DNA from: Candidatus Altarchaeota archaeon
GTDB lineage: Archaea > Altiarchaeota > Altiarchaeia > IMC4 > QMZM01
NCBI GenBank assembly: GCA_018897475.1
Contig: JAHIKS010000139.1
Span: 1-10,397 of the forward strand
Direction of reading: 5' to 3'
DNA length: 10,397 bases
Within the stretch, counting starts at the first letter, position 1; each line of letters starts with the position of its first letter. The position numbers and the translations under genes are program-made. Positions 1-5,452 of this stretch are shown piece by piece. The notes under the pieces are model-generated. The model saw only the letters and a program-made list of their open reading frames with translations, was not told the DNA's origin and did not search any database.

Positions 1-1
1 A

Positions 2-244
2 AACCCCGGGCTTGAGATAGACGGCATACTCCTTACAATGCACCAGGAGAAGACAAAGCACGTTAACCAAATCCTCAAGGACATAAGGAAACTGTACGGA
101 GGCAACGTCTACACCTCGGTAATTCCAAGGGACGAGAAATTCCCGGAATCATCGAGCTTTGGAAAGCCCATCGGACTCTACGATCCTGATTCCGATGGCG
201 CAAGGGCATATGAAAAATTCACCCATGAATTTTTAGGTCAATAA
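2..244 (+). CDS. parA: ParA/Soj-family partition ATPase, C-terminal fragment (5' end outside window)
   Basis: The reading frame is open from the first complete codon at base 2, so only the last 80 residues of a protein that is usually about 250-260 residues are present. The visible part matches the ParA/Soj C-terminus: a strand like NPGLEIDGILLTM, then a helix, then SVIPRDEKFPESSSFGKP followed by LYDPDSDGARAYEKF. In the family these correspond to the IPR..-SEAPSFGKP and YDP.S.GA.AY motifs near the nucleotide-binding end. ParA proteins are dimeric Walker ATPases that bind DNA nonspecifically and move chromosomes, plasmids or large protein assemblies when a partner peptide stimulates ATP hydrolysis. 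The Walker A lysine lies outside the window and cannot be checked. An in-frame ATG at 38 is internal and is not the start. The stop at 242-244 is 2 bases from the next start, so the coiled-coil gene is almost certainly co-transcribed and translationally coupled. Confidence 0.85.
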   Translation, partial: NPGLEIDGILLTMHQEKTKHVNQILKDIRKLYGGNVYTSVIPRDEKFPESSSFGKPIGLYDPDSDGARAYEKFTHEFLGQ

Positions 245-246
245 AA

Positions 247-2691
247 ATGGCAAAGAAATCAAAATCTAAGGGGCTTGAAACACTAATACCTATGTCAGAG
301 GCAGCAAAAGCACTGGAAAAAGCACCCGGGCAGGCCCAGGTTGGCAGCCTTCTTGACATGGCGAGGCAGTATCTTGCCGAGGTCGAGCAGGAGAAGAACT
401 TCATAGAGAACGAGACGAAGAGGATTGAAAAGGAGAAGGACACGGTAAAGAGGGAATGGTTCAAGATAAAGGAAACCCAGGCAAGGCTGGAGAAGGAGCT
501 GAAGGAAATAGAGGTAAAAAGTGCGGAGAGTGAGAAGGAGATAGAGCAGCGCAGGAAGAACGTGGAAAAGGACCTCGGCAAGGTTGAAGGCGAATGGAAG
601 AAGATAGAGGGCATTCAAACTGAGCTCGATACGAATCGCGATAAACTGGACCAGGAATTCGTCAAGATAGGGAAGGAATGGACCGGCATAAGGAAGCACA
701 GGACCCAGCTCGAGAAGGAACTCCAGAAGAAGGACCTCGACGCCGGTGAGATTAACAAGCATAAAAAGGAGATAGAAGACGGGCTGAAGAAGATAGGTCA
801 GGAATGGAACAAGCTCGAGGATACGAGGGTTTCCATAGAAAAGAGGTCCGAAGACCTTGACGAGGAATTCGCCAAGCTTAAGGGGGAATGGGCTCAACTC
901 AGGAAAAGCCAGGACGAACTGAACGCTGCAGTTAAGAAAAGCGAAGAGGACCAGGAGAAGATAGAGCACCAGAGGGAGGTCATGGCCGAGGAGGTTAAGA
1001 AGGTAAACAGCGAATGGGAAAAGGTGGAGGCTAGCAGGAAGGATATAGATGAGCACAAGGGCCGGATAGAGGCCGACCTTAAGAAGATAGACGAGGAATG
1101 GGCAAAGATTCAGGAGGACAAATCACAGATTGAGGCGGACATGAAGGGCAAAGAGGCCGAGATAGAGGGCATGAAAAAGCAGGTTGAGGATGAACTCGAA
1201 CTCAAAAACAGGGAGACGGAGGATAGAAGAGCAGAACTGGAAGCCGAGATGGATGAGATAAGAAAACAATCAGAAGCCGAGCTCGAACTCAAGCACAGTA
1301 AGGTGGAGGACAGAAGAGCAGAACTGGAAGCAGAGCTCGAACTCAAGCACAGTAAGGTGGAGGATAGAAGAGCAGAACTGGAAGCAGAGCTCGACGCAAA
1401 GCACACAGAACTCGATGCGAAGACAAAGGAACTCGAGGAACAGAAGTCCGTTCTTGAATCAGAACTAATCAAAATCACCGAAGAGTGGTCTGAACTGAAG
1501 GGGAACCAGGAGAAGCTGGAGAAGAACCTCGGCAGAACCAAAGAATTCAGAAAGGGCGTGAACCAGCAGAAGAAGGAGATAGAGCAGGAGCTGAAGACGA
1601 TAGAGAACGAATGGAAGAAGCTGGAGGACCTCCAGAAGAGAAGAGATATCGACAAGAGGGAATTCGAGCAGCAGAAAAAGGAGATAGGCGAGAGCCTCAG
1701 GAAGGTCGGGGAGGAGTGGGGTAAGATAGAGGACAATAAGAGGAAGATTGAAGAGGACAGGAAGACCGTGGACCTGGAGCTCGCAAAGGCGAGGATAGAG
1801 TGGGACAGGGTCAAGGACCGGGAGAAGGAGTTCGAGGCAAGAATGGAGATGATAGACGAGGAGGACAGAAAGAGAGGCTCCGACAGGGACGAACTCCTCA
1901 AGATAAGGAGAAAGATTGATGAAGACCTTGGCAGGATAAAGCTGGAGTGGGACAGGATAGAGCTGACACAGAAGGACATCCAGCGGGAAAGGGACGCCAT
2001 GGCCAAGGAATTAAAAGGGATGGAGAGCGAGTGGGCGAAGATTCAATCTGCAGAGAATGAACTTAGCAGAGAGCTCGGCAAGGGGAAGGTAGACAAGAAG
2101 ATGGTCGAGAATATCATGGTCAAGATAGATCGGGAGTTCAAGAAGGTACACAAGGACCTGGCCAAGGCCACGAAGGACAAAACGAGAATAGAGAAGCAGA
2201 GAAAGGCCATTACCGGCGAACTGAAGAAGATTGCCGATATATGCGAGGGGGTCGCAGAGGAAGGCGAGAGATTTATACAAAAAATTCCGAGGGAGGTAAA
2301 GGTCCAACTACAACCCCGGGATGATATGGAGGTTATCGAAAAAGAGAGGGGCAAGTTAAAGGCTGAGTGGGAGAGGATAGAGTCCGAGTGGGACAAACTG
2401 GAGAGTGTCCTGTACGAGTCCGGCGTTGAGGAGATGATGCATGACATGAAGATCAAGCAGGCGGGGCTCGAGAAGGAGAAGAGAGAGATTATCACAAAGG
2501 AGGAGAAACTGAAGTCGTTCATCGAGGAGGACGAGTTCGAGATAGAGAAGAAAAAGAAAGAGCTTGAGTTACTGCTTCTGGAGGACGGGAAGAGACTGAG
2601 AGAGAGGGAGAAGGAGCTATTAAAGGAAGAAAAAAAGCTCAGGGGCAAATACTCGGACATGAGACAGCTCTTCAAAAAAGGAACAAGGTGA
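247..2691 (+). CDS. Giant coiled-coil protein with ParB-like N-terminal ParA-interaction peptide
   Basis: I do not recognise a named family. The 814-residue product is a charged Glu/Lys/Arg-rich coiled coil. Its basic N-terminus ends in KGLETLIP (residues 8-15), close to the GLGKGLDALIP-type start of bacterial ParB, the segment that stimulates ParA. Residues 16-45 form a less charged helical stretch. From residue 28 to 680 there is no proline, which fits a rod of roughly 0.1 micrometre if fully helical. All 15 tryptophans (71, 117, 145, 187, 215, 257, 285, 414, 456, 491, 519, 568, 596, 708, 715) follow a glutamate, in a motif like EWxKIE. Near residue 285 the Trp occupies heptad position a. 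Residues 316-380 contain an 18-residue repeat. A break at about 660-700 holds the only Cys (666) and two prolines (681, 690), followed by a final coil and a basic tail. There is no signal peptide or membrane helix. SMC/Rad50 is unlikely because no ATPase domain is present. A ParA-positioned scaffold or ParA regulator is inferred from context. Confidence 0.85.
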   Translation: MAKKSKSKGLETLIPMSEAAKALEKAPGQAQVGSLLDMARQYLAEVEQEKNFIENETKRIEKEKDTVKREWFKIKETQARLEKELKEIEVKSAESEKEIEQRRKNVEKDLGKVEGEWKKIEGIQTELDTNRDKLDQEFVKIGKEWTGIRKHRTQLEKELQKKDLDAGEINKHKKEIEDGLKKIGQEWNKLEDTRVSIEKRSEDLDEEFAKLKGEWAQLRKSQDELNAAVKKSEEDQEKIEHQREVMAEEVKKVNSEWEKVEASRKDIDEHKGRIEADLKKIDEEWAKIQEDKSQIEADMKGKEAEIEGMKKQVEDELELKNRETEDRRAELEAEMDEIRKQSEAELELKHSKVEDRRAELEAELELKHSKVEDRRAELEAELDAKHTELDAKTKELEEQKSVLESELIKITEEWSELKGNQEKLEKNLGRTKEFRKGVNQQKKEIEQELKTIENEWKKLEDLQKRRDIDKREFEQQKKEIGESLRKVGEEWGKIEDNKRKIEEDRKTVDLELAKARIEWDRVKDREKEFEARMEMIDEEDRKRGSDRDELLKIRRKIDEDLGRIKLEWDRIELTQKDIQRERDAMAKELKGMESEWAKIQSAENELSRELGKGKVDKKMVENIMVKIDREFKKVHKDLAKATKDKTRIEKQRKAITGELKKIADICEGVAEEGERFIQKIPREVKVQLQPRDDMEVIEKERGKLKAEWERIESEWDKLESVLYESGVEEMMHDMKIKQAGLEKEKREIITKEEKLKSFIEEDEFEIEKKKKELELLLLEDGKRLREREKELLKEEKKLRGKYSDMRQLFKKGTR
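1192..1386 (+). repeat. 54-base (18-residue) coding repeats in the coiled-coil gene
   Basis: Two units, 1279-1332 and 1333-1386, are directly adjacent and differ by one base. Both encode ELELKHSKVEDRRAELEA. A diverged copy at 1192-1245 encodes ELELKNRETEDRRAELEA and is separated from the tandem pair by 33 bases (11 residues). An 18-residue unit equals 7+11, i.e. one heptad plus one hendecad, so duplication lengthens the helix without breaking a coiled coil. The near identity of the last two copies suggests recent duplication. Confidence 0.95.
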
Positions 2692-2692
2692 G

Positions 2693-2935
2693 ATGGTCGA
2701 AGAACTGAAGAAAAAAATAGAGGAGACGAAGGCAGAGGTCCAGGAGAGTTGGAGGCGAATCGAAGAGATTGAGACAGAAACGCTGGAATCACTCCCAAGA
2801 CCGGAGGAGCCCAAGAAGCTTGAGGACAAGAGCGATGCAAGCCTACTGAAGAAGGCAATGACAAAGATGGGCTTCAAGAAAGGCAAAGAGAAGGGGGGCG
2901 GCGACTGGACCAGGGTAAAGAGCAACATCGACTGA
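2693..2935 (+). CDS. Small coiled-coil/basic-tail protein of the ParA operon
   Basis: An 80-residue product that I do not recognise. The start ATG lies one base after the stop of the large coiled-coil gene, and an AGGTGA-type ribosome-binding sequence overlaps that stop, so the two are translationally coupled. Residues 1-30 form a charged amphipathic helix containing ESWRRIEEIE, which echoes the EWxKIE motif of the upstream protein. A proline-containing linker follows (residues 35-40, LPRPEEP). Residues 49-69 are strongly basic (LLKKAMTKMGFKKGKEKGGG), and the tail is short. It could bind the large coiled coil through its N-terminal helix and DNA or membrane through its basic tail. That role is inferred from composition and position only. 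Confidence 0.7.
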   Translation: MVEELKKKIEETKAEVQESWRRIEEIETETLESLPRPEEPKKLEDKSDASLLKKAMTKMGFKKGKEKGGGDWTRVKSNID

Positions 2936-2939
2936 TTGC

Positions 2940-2945
2940 TTTTTT
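2940..2945 (+). terminator. Oligo-T transcription stop after the ParA operon
   Basis: A run of six T begins 5 bases after the stop codon of the 80-residue gene and lies before ribB. Short T-runs on the non-template strand are the usual intrinsic terminators in archaea. No hairpin precedes it, and none is needed in archaea. Confidence 0.45.
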
Positions 2946-2971
2946 ACCCCCAAATCTACTATCTAATTCTA

Positions 2972-3634
2972 ATGGCTATCCCAGAAGCTCTGAACTCGCT
3001 CAGGAACGGGAACTTCGTCCTGATTCATGACTCGGATTCCAGGGAGAACGAGACAGACTTTGTAATTGCTGCTGAATTCATCACGCCGGAGCACATAGCC
3101 CGGATGAGACAGGATGGCGGCGGCCTCATCTGCGTTGCCATAGGGAAAGAACTAGCCGAGGAGGTAGGTCTGCCCTTCCTAGCCGATGTCGAAAGGCAAT
3201 CAGCCGATAGATTCAAACTCCTTGAATTCACCACTCCCAACGACATCCCCTACGACGAGAAATCATCTTTCTCCATCAGCGTCAACCACAGGAAGACATT
3301 CACCGGAATCACAGACAAGGACAGGGCACTAACAATAAGTAAGCTGGCGGAATTCTTCAAGAAAAAGGAGAAGTCGGCCGAGGAATTCGGGAGAGAGTTC
3401 CGCTCCCCGGGCCACGTGTTCCTGCTTCGCTCCTCAGGGATTGACAATAGGGAGGGTCACACCGAACTATCCGCAGCCCTCCTTGAGATGGCGGGCCTGA
3501 CTCCGGTGGCTGCAATATGCGAGATGATGGATTCGGAAAGCCATAAGGCACTCTCGGGGGAAAAGACCATTGAATACGCTAATAAGAGAGGAATCCCATT
3601 ATTAGACGCGGGTGATGTGAAGAAGGGACCATGA
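2972..3634 (+). CDS. ribB: 3,4-dihydroxy-2-butanone 4-phosphate synthase
   Basis: A 220-residue product of the RibB family (EC 4.1.99.12), which converts ribulose 5-phosphate to 3,4-dihydroxy-2-butanone 4-phosphate plus formate, giving the four-carbon unit of riboflavin. Visible family motifs are SRENETDFVIAAE near residues 23-35 (acidic loop for Mg2+ and substrate), GGGLIC (about 48-53), the SISVNHRKTFTGITDKDRA block (about 97-115), and FRSPGHVFLLR followed by REGHTELSAALLEMAG in the C-terminal half. Length is normal for a monofunctional archaeal RibB, with no fused GTP cyclohydrolase II domain. ATG 2972 is chosen because the protein then begins directly with the family-typical AIPEALNSLRNGNFVLIHD; a TTG at 2936 would add 12 atypical hydrophobic residues and span the T-run. 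The stop overlaps the ribC start by 4 bases. Confidence 0.95.
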   Translation: MAIPEALNSLRNGNFVLIHDSDSRENETDFVIAAEFITPEHIARMRQDGGGLICVAIGKELAEEVGLPFLADVERQSADRFKLLEFTTPNDIPYDEKSSFSISVNHRKTFTGITDKDRALTISKLAEFFKKKEKSAEEFGREFRSPGHVFLLRSSGIDNREGHTELSAALLEMAGLTPVAAICEMMDSESHKALSGEKTIEYANKRGIPLLDAGDVKKGP

Positions 3635-4095
3635 AAATCGGAATATGTGACACTACTTTTGCAAGGTACGACATGGCAAGGATTGCAATAGAAGAGATAA
3701 AGAACCATGTCTCCGGGGTCAGGATAGAGCGCTACACCGTTCCCGGAATAAAAGACCTGCCCGTTGCAGCAAAAAAGCTGCTGGAGGAAAAAGAATGCGA
3801 CTTGGTAATGGCCCTGGGAATGCCCGGCAGTGAGCCCATAGACAAGCAGTGCGCCCACGAGGCATCCCTTGGAATAATACACGCCCAGCTCCTGACCAAC
3901 AAGCACATAATCGAGGTCTTTGTCCATGAGGACGAGGCAGAGACAGACAAGGAGCTTGCAAAACTCGCCGAGAAAAGGACAAGGGAGCACGCAATCAATG
4001 CCATTGATCTCCTTTTCAACCCAAGGAATCTTGAAAGGATGGCAGGAACAGGTCAAAGACAGGGCGGCGAGGATGTCGGCCCTTTGGGGATTTAA
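3631..4095 (+). CDS. ribC: Archaeal-type riboflavin synthase
   Basis: A 154-residue archaeal riboflavin synthase (EC 2.5.1.9), which dismutates two 6,7-dimethyl-8-ribityllumazine molecules to riboflavin plus a pyrimidinedione. This family is related to lumazine synthase and unrelated to bacterial RibE. Diagnostic motifs are GICDTTFARYDMA at the N-terminus, TVPGIKDLPVAAKKLLEE (about 36-53), ALGMPGSEPIDKQCAHEAS (about 61-79), and LLTNKHIIEVFVHEDEA (about 87-103). The protein ends RMAGTGQRQGGEDVGP, as in the Methanocaldococcus enzyme as I remember it. Length is normal. The start overlaps the ribB stop (ATGA), indicating translational coupling. The duplicated-paralogue relation to ribH shows in the shared VPG..D.P.A.KKL core. 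Confidence 0.96.
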   Translation: MKIGICDTTFARYDMARIAIEEIKNHVSGVRIERYTVPGIKDLPVAAKKLLEEKECDLVMALGMPGSEPIDKQCAHEASLGIIHAQLLTNKHIIEVFVHEDEAETDKELAKLAEKRTREHAINAIDLLFNPRNLERMAGTGQRQGGEDVGPLGI

Positions 4096-4115
4096 CAGAG
4101 TGAGCGGGAAAAATC

Positions 4116-4132
4116 ACGTTGCATAGCAACGT
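4116..4132. repeat. Perfect palindrome with triloop (candidate left-end hairpin)
   Basis: ACGTTGC-ATA-GCAACGT forms a 7-bp perfect stem with a 3-base loop, 20 bases after the ribC stop. It is not followed by a T-run, so a simple terminator is less likely. Its position and compact form suit a left-end hairpin of an IS200/IS605 element. Confidence 0.6.
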
Positions 4133-4178
4133 CATTTGAGAGCGAACTGAAATAAACAAAATAAACGCCAAGTTTGTA

Positions 4179-4185
4179 TTTATAT
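4179..4185 (+). promoter_or_regulatory. TATA box upstream of the omega-RNA-like transcript
   Basis: TTTATAT, centred about 25 bases before the GGGTTG hairpin that opens the structured region, predicts a transcript start near 4208. It is the best TATA-like sequence between ribC and ribH and may therefore also drive ribH with a leader of about 140 bases. Confidence 0.5.
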
Positions 4186-4207
4186 GGAAGCTTCTCATAT
4201 GTAACTG

Positions 4208-4318
4208 TAGGGTTGGTACGACCCGAAATAACGCCTTTGGACATCATGTAAGACCTCTTTGGAGGCATTAGGTGGATGAATCAGGAAGCCCACATACCTT
4301 AGTGGTTGGGTAGTTCAC
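4208..4318 (+). ncRNA. Candidate orphan omega-RNA (TnpB right-end RNA)
   Basis: About 110 bases with ordered hairpins: GGGTTG/CGACCC with a GTA loop (4210-4224), CCTC/GAGG with a TTTG loop (4254-4265), and the terminal CCCA..ACC/GGT..TGGG hairpin within 4288-4310, followed by TAGTTCAC at 4311-4318. The last segment is the conserved end of the omega-RNA scaffold that TnpB nucleases use. In intact elements the 3' flank just beyond it becomes the guide; here that would be the bases after 4318, next to the ribH start. No TnpB is encoded in the window. The ends are inferred from the TATA position and the motif. Read-through into ribH is possible. Confidence 0.6.
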
Positions 4319-4345
4319 AAGACTAATCAAATAAATAACTGCAAA

Positions 4346-4855
4346 ATGGAAAAAGTCAATCTCGGAATTGTCGCGTCAGAATTCAACTACGACATAACCT
4401 ACTCCATGCTCGAGCTGGCAAAGGAGCATGCAAGGTTTCTCGGGGCAGACGTCATTAAGATTATAAAGGTCCCGGGGGTATTTGACGCGCCACTGGCAGT
4501 CAAAAAATTGATGCAGATGGCTGACATTGACTGTGCTGTCGTTCTCGGAGCCGTCATAGAAGGACAGACGGAGCACGACGAAATCGTTGCCCAGCACGCA
4601 ACCCGAAAGATTGCAGACCTCGCTCTCGACTATGGAAAGCCCGTCGGTCTTGGAATATCGGGCCCGGGAATGAGCAGGCTTGAGGCCCACAAGAGAGTGG
4701 AATATGCCCGGCGCGCAGTTGAGGCCGCGGTAAAGATGTGCAGGACCCTCAGAGATGACAGCTCAGGAGAAACGCACCTCGCAGGAGCGGGCGACTTCGG
4801 AGAATCCGATTCTGATTCAGGTTCAGTCTTCAAGGACTTCATGGAGATGGGCTGA
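4346..4855 (+). CDS. ribH: 6,7-dimethyl-8-ribityllumazine synthase
   Basis: Lumazine synthase (EC 2.5.1.78) condenses the RibB product with 5-amino-6-ribitylaminouracil to form the lumazine that RibC uses; the family assembles as pentamers or 60-mer capsids in the cytoplasm. Visible motifs are SEFNYDIT (11-18, aromatic residue stacking on substrate), KVPGVFDAPLAVKKL (41-55), GAVIEGQTEHDEIV (68-81, with the conserved catalytic-type His77), and GLGISGPGMSRLEAHKRVEY (101-120). The core matches archaeal RibH through about residue 136. The remaining roughly 33 residues form a Ser/Asp/Gly/Glu-rich tail not expected in the roughly 140-residue archaeal enzymes. No Shine-Dalgarno sequence or well-spaced TATA lies directly upstream, so expression probably comes from the promoter near 4180 or from ribBC read-through. 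The stop is one base from the convergent toxin stop. Confidence 0.95.
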   Translation: MEKVNLGIVASEFNYDITYSMLELAKEHARFLGADVIKIIKVPGVFDAPLAVKKLMQMADIDCAVVLGAVIEGQTEHDEIVAQHATRKIADLALDYGKPVGLGISGPGMSRLEAHKRVEYARRAVEAAVKMCRTLRDDSSGETHLAGAGDFGESDSDSGSVFKDFMEMG

Positions 4856-4856
4856 A

Positions 4857-5171
4857 CTACCTTTTCAATCCACTCAACTTATTTACGAGTTCATCAAAAA
4901 CTATTCTTCCCTTCTTTTCCGACAGAGGGAATAACGTTTTCTTGATCATCATAGTGGAGATGGTGAATATGTAATTGAGCTTTATAACGCTGTCTTTTAT
5001 GGCACCCTCATTTTTTGTCAGAGGAATACCCTTCATAGAAGTATTGCTCGTAATTCCTGCAACAACAACATTATCGTATTCTTCAAATAACACTAACGCT
5101 GGCCTTGTCTTTATTTCAAAGGTATCGGTAAACTGAACCTCAGCCAGAACTACATCACCTGCTTTAGGCAT
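4857..5171 (-). CDS. PemK/MazF-family toxin (mRNA interferase-type)
   Basis: A 104-residue protein when started at ATG 5171; an in-frame ATG at 5186 would give 109. PemK/MazF toxins are small SH3-like-barrel endoribonucleases that cleave mRNA. Family features are GDVVLAEVQFTD close to the N-terminus, then KTRPALVL with the conserved Arg, then VAGITSN with the Thr/Ser position, and DSVIKLNYIFTISTMMIKK, the strand that commonly carries the conserved Ser/Val and Lys. The 5171 start is preferred because it places GDVV about five residues in, as usual, and gives an 8-base overlap with the antitoxin stop. This gene and its antitoxin are visibly richer in A/T than their neighbours, consistent with horizontal acquisition. 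The stop abuts the ribH stop, so the module sits tail-to-tail against the riboflavin genes. Confidence 0.85.
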   Translation of the reverse strand: MPKAGDVVLAEVQFTDTFEIKTRPALVLFEEYDNVVVAGITSNTSMKGIPLTKNEGAIKDSVIKLNYIFTISTMMIKKTLFPLSEKKGRIVFDELVNKLSGLKR

Positions 5172-5388
5172 TTTCCCAAGCTTCATCCTCTTTGTTATCC
5201 CACAACTCCTTCATCTTGGCCTGTTGAATCTTATGTAGAAACTCATCATACTGGTTTCTCTTCTTTACGGCCTTAAAAACATGTATCATGTTTTTTATAA
5301 GCTCATTATATGTTTGTCTAGGATACTCCTTTGCATCTTTCAAAGATTTAATAATCGACTTATCAACCTGTATTGTCGTTGCATCCAT
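5164..5388 (-). CDS. Antitoxin of the PemK/MazF pair (ribbon-helix-helix-like)
   Basis: A 74-residue protein. The N-terminus DATTIQVDKSIIKSLKDAK resembles a ribbon-helix-helix DNA-binding unit (strand at residues 4-9, then a helix), followed by YPRQTYNELIKNMI as the second helix. The C-terminal KMKELWDNKEDEAWE is an acidic, Trp-containing tail of the kind that wraps PemK/MazF-type toxins. It lies directly upstream of, and overlaps, the toxin gene, the standard antitoxin-first order. A GGTGAT ribosome-binding sequence at about 5394-5399 sits six bases before the ATG. The upstream inverted repeat around the TATA box suggests autoregulation by this protein. Pairing is inferred from overlap, size and the tail motif. 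Confidence 0.82.
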   Translation of the reverse strand: MDATTIQVDKSIIKSLKDAKEYPRQTYNELIKNMIHVFKAVKKRNQYDEFLHKIQQAKMKELWDNKEDEAWENA

Positions 5389-5393
5389 TATAT

Positions 5394-5436
5394 ATCACCC
5401 ATAGTCAATATATAGTAGGTTATATATAAATATTGA
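5394..5436 (-). promoter_or_regulatory. Toxin-antitoxin promoter with candidate operator and RBS
   Basis: On the minus strand an ATTTATATATAA box (5420-5431) lies about 37 bases before the antitoxin ATG, and a GGTGAT ribosome-binding site lies at 5394-5399. Seven-base inverted arms TCAATAT (5405-5411) and ATATTGA (5430-5436) flank the TATA box, which suits repression by the antitoxin or toxin-antitoxin complex. Confidence 0.5.
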
Positions 5437-5452
5437 TCGGAGCAGTATATGG

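Larger units (their letters stand above)
4112..4318 (+). mobile_element. IS200/IS605-type remnant lacking tnpA and tnpB
   Basis: The right part, 4276-4318, carries the hallmark right end of TnpB-bearing IS200/IS605 (IS1341-type) elements: ATGAATCAGGAAGCCCAC, a short hairpin, then GGGTAGTTCAC. Upstream, AAGACCTCTTTGGAGGC is also typical of the RNA-coding segment at the 3' end of tnpB loci. A 7-bp palindrome near 4116-4132 could be the left-end hairpin. No transposase or TnpB reading frame is present, so this is either a solo right end or a small non-autonomous element mobilisable in trans. It sits between ribC and ribH and probably interrupted a continuous rib operon. The right boundary is supported by motif; the left boundary is a guess. 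Confidence 0.65.

Noticed and set aside
1192..1386. CRISPR array
   Set aside because: The repeats lie in frame inside a coding region, are adjacent without spacers, and encode coiled-coil heptad/hendecad units.
295..2006. Long open frames on the minus strand across the coiled-coil gene (products of 253 and 298 residues)
   Set aside because: They are antisense shadows of Glu/Lys-rich codons, giving Leu/Phe-rich or Ser-rich low-complexity products with no family motifs.
247..2691. SMC or Rad50 ATPase
   Set aside because: The protein is coiled coil throughout, with no Walker A, Walker B or signature motif and no globular hinge.
2936..2971. TTG start for ribB giving 12 more residues
   Set aside because: The extra residues (LFYPQIYYLIL type) are not family-like and cover the T-run; ATG 2972 begins with the conserved RibB N-terminus.
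4208..4318. tRNA gene
   Set aside because: No acceptor stem, anticodon loop or GTTCRA T-loop in the right arrangement; TAGTTCAC belongs to the IS605 end motif.
4096..4345. FMN riboswitch upstream of ribH
   Set aside because: None of the conserved FMN-aptamer segments is visible, and the sequence matches IS605 right-end motifs instead.
4857..5186. Toxin start at ATG 5186
   Set aside because: It would add five residues before the usual PemK/MazF start and enlarge the antitoxin overlap to 23 bases. It has GAGG directly against the ATG with no spacing, so it remains possible but less likely.
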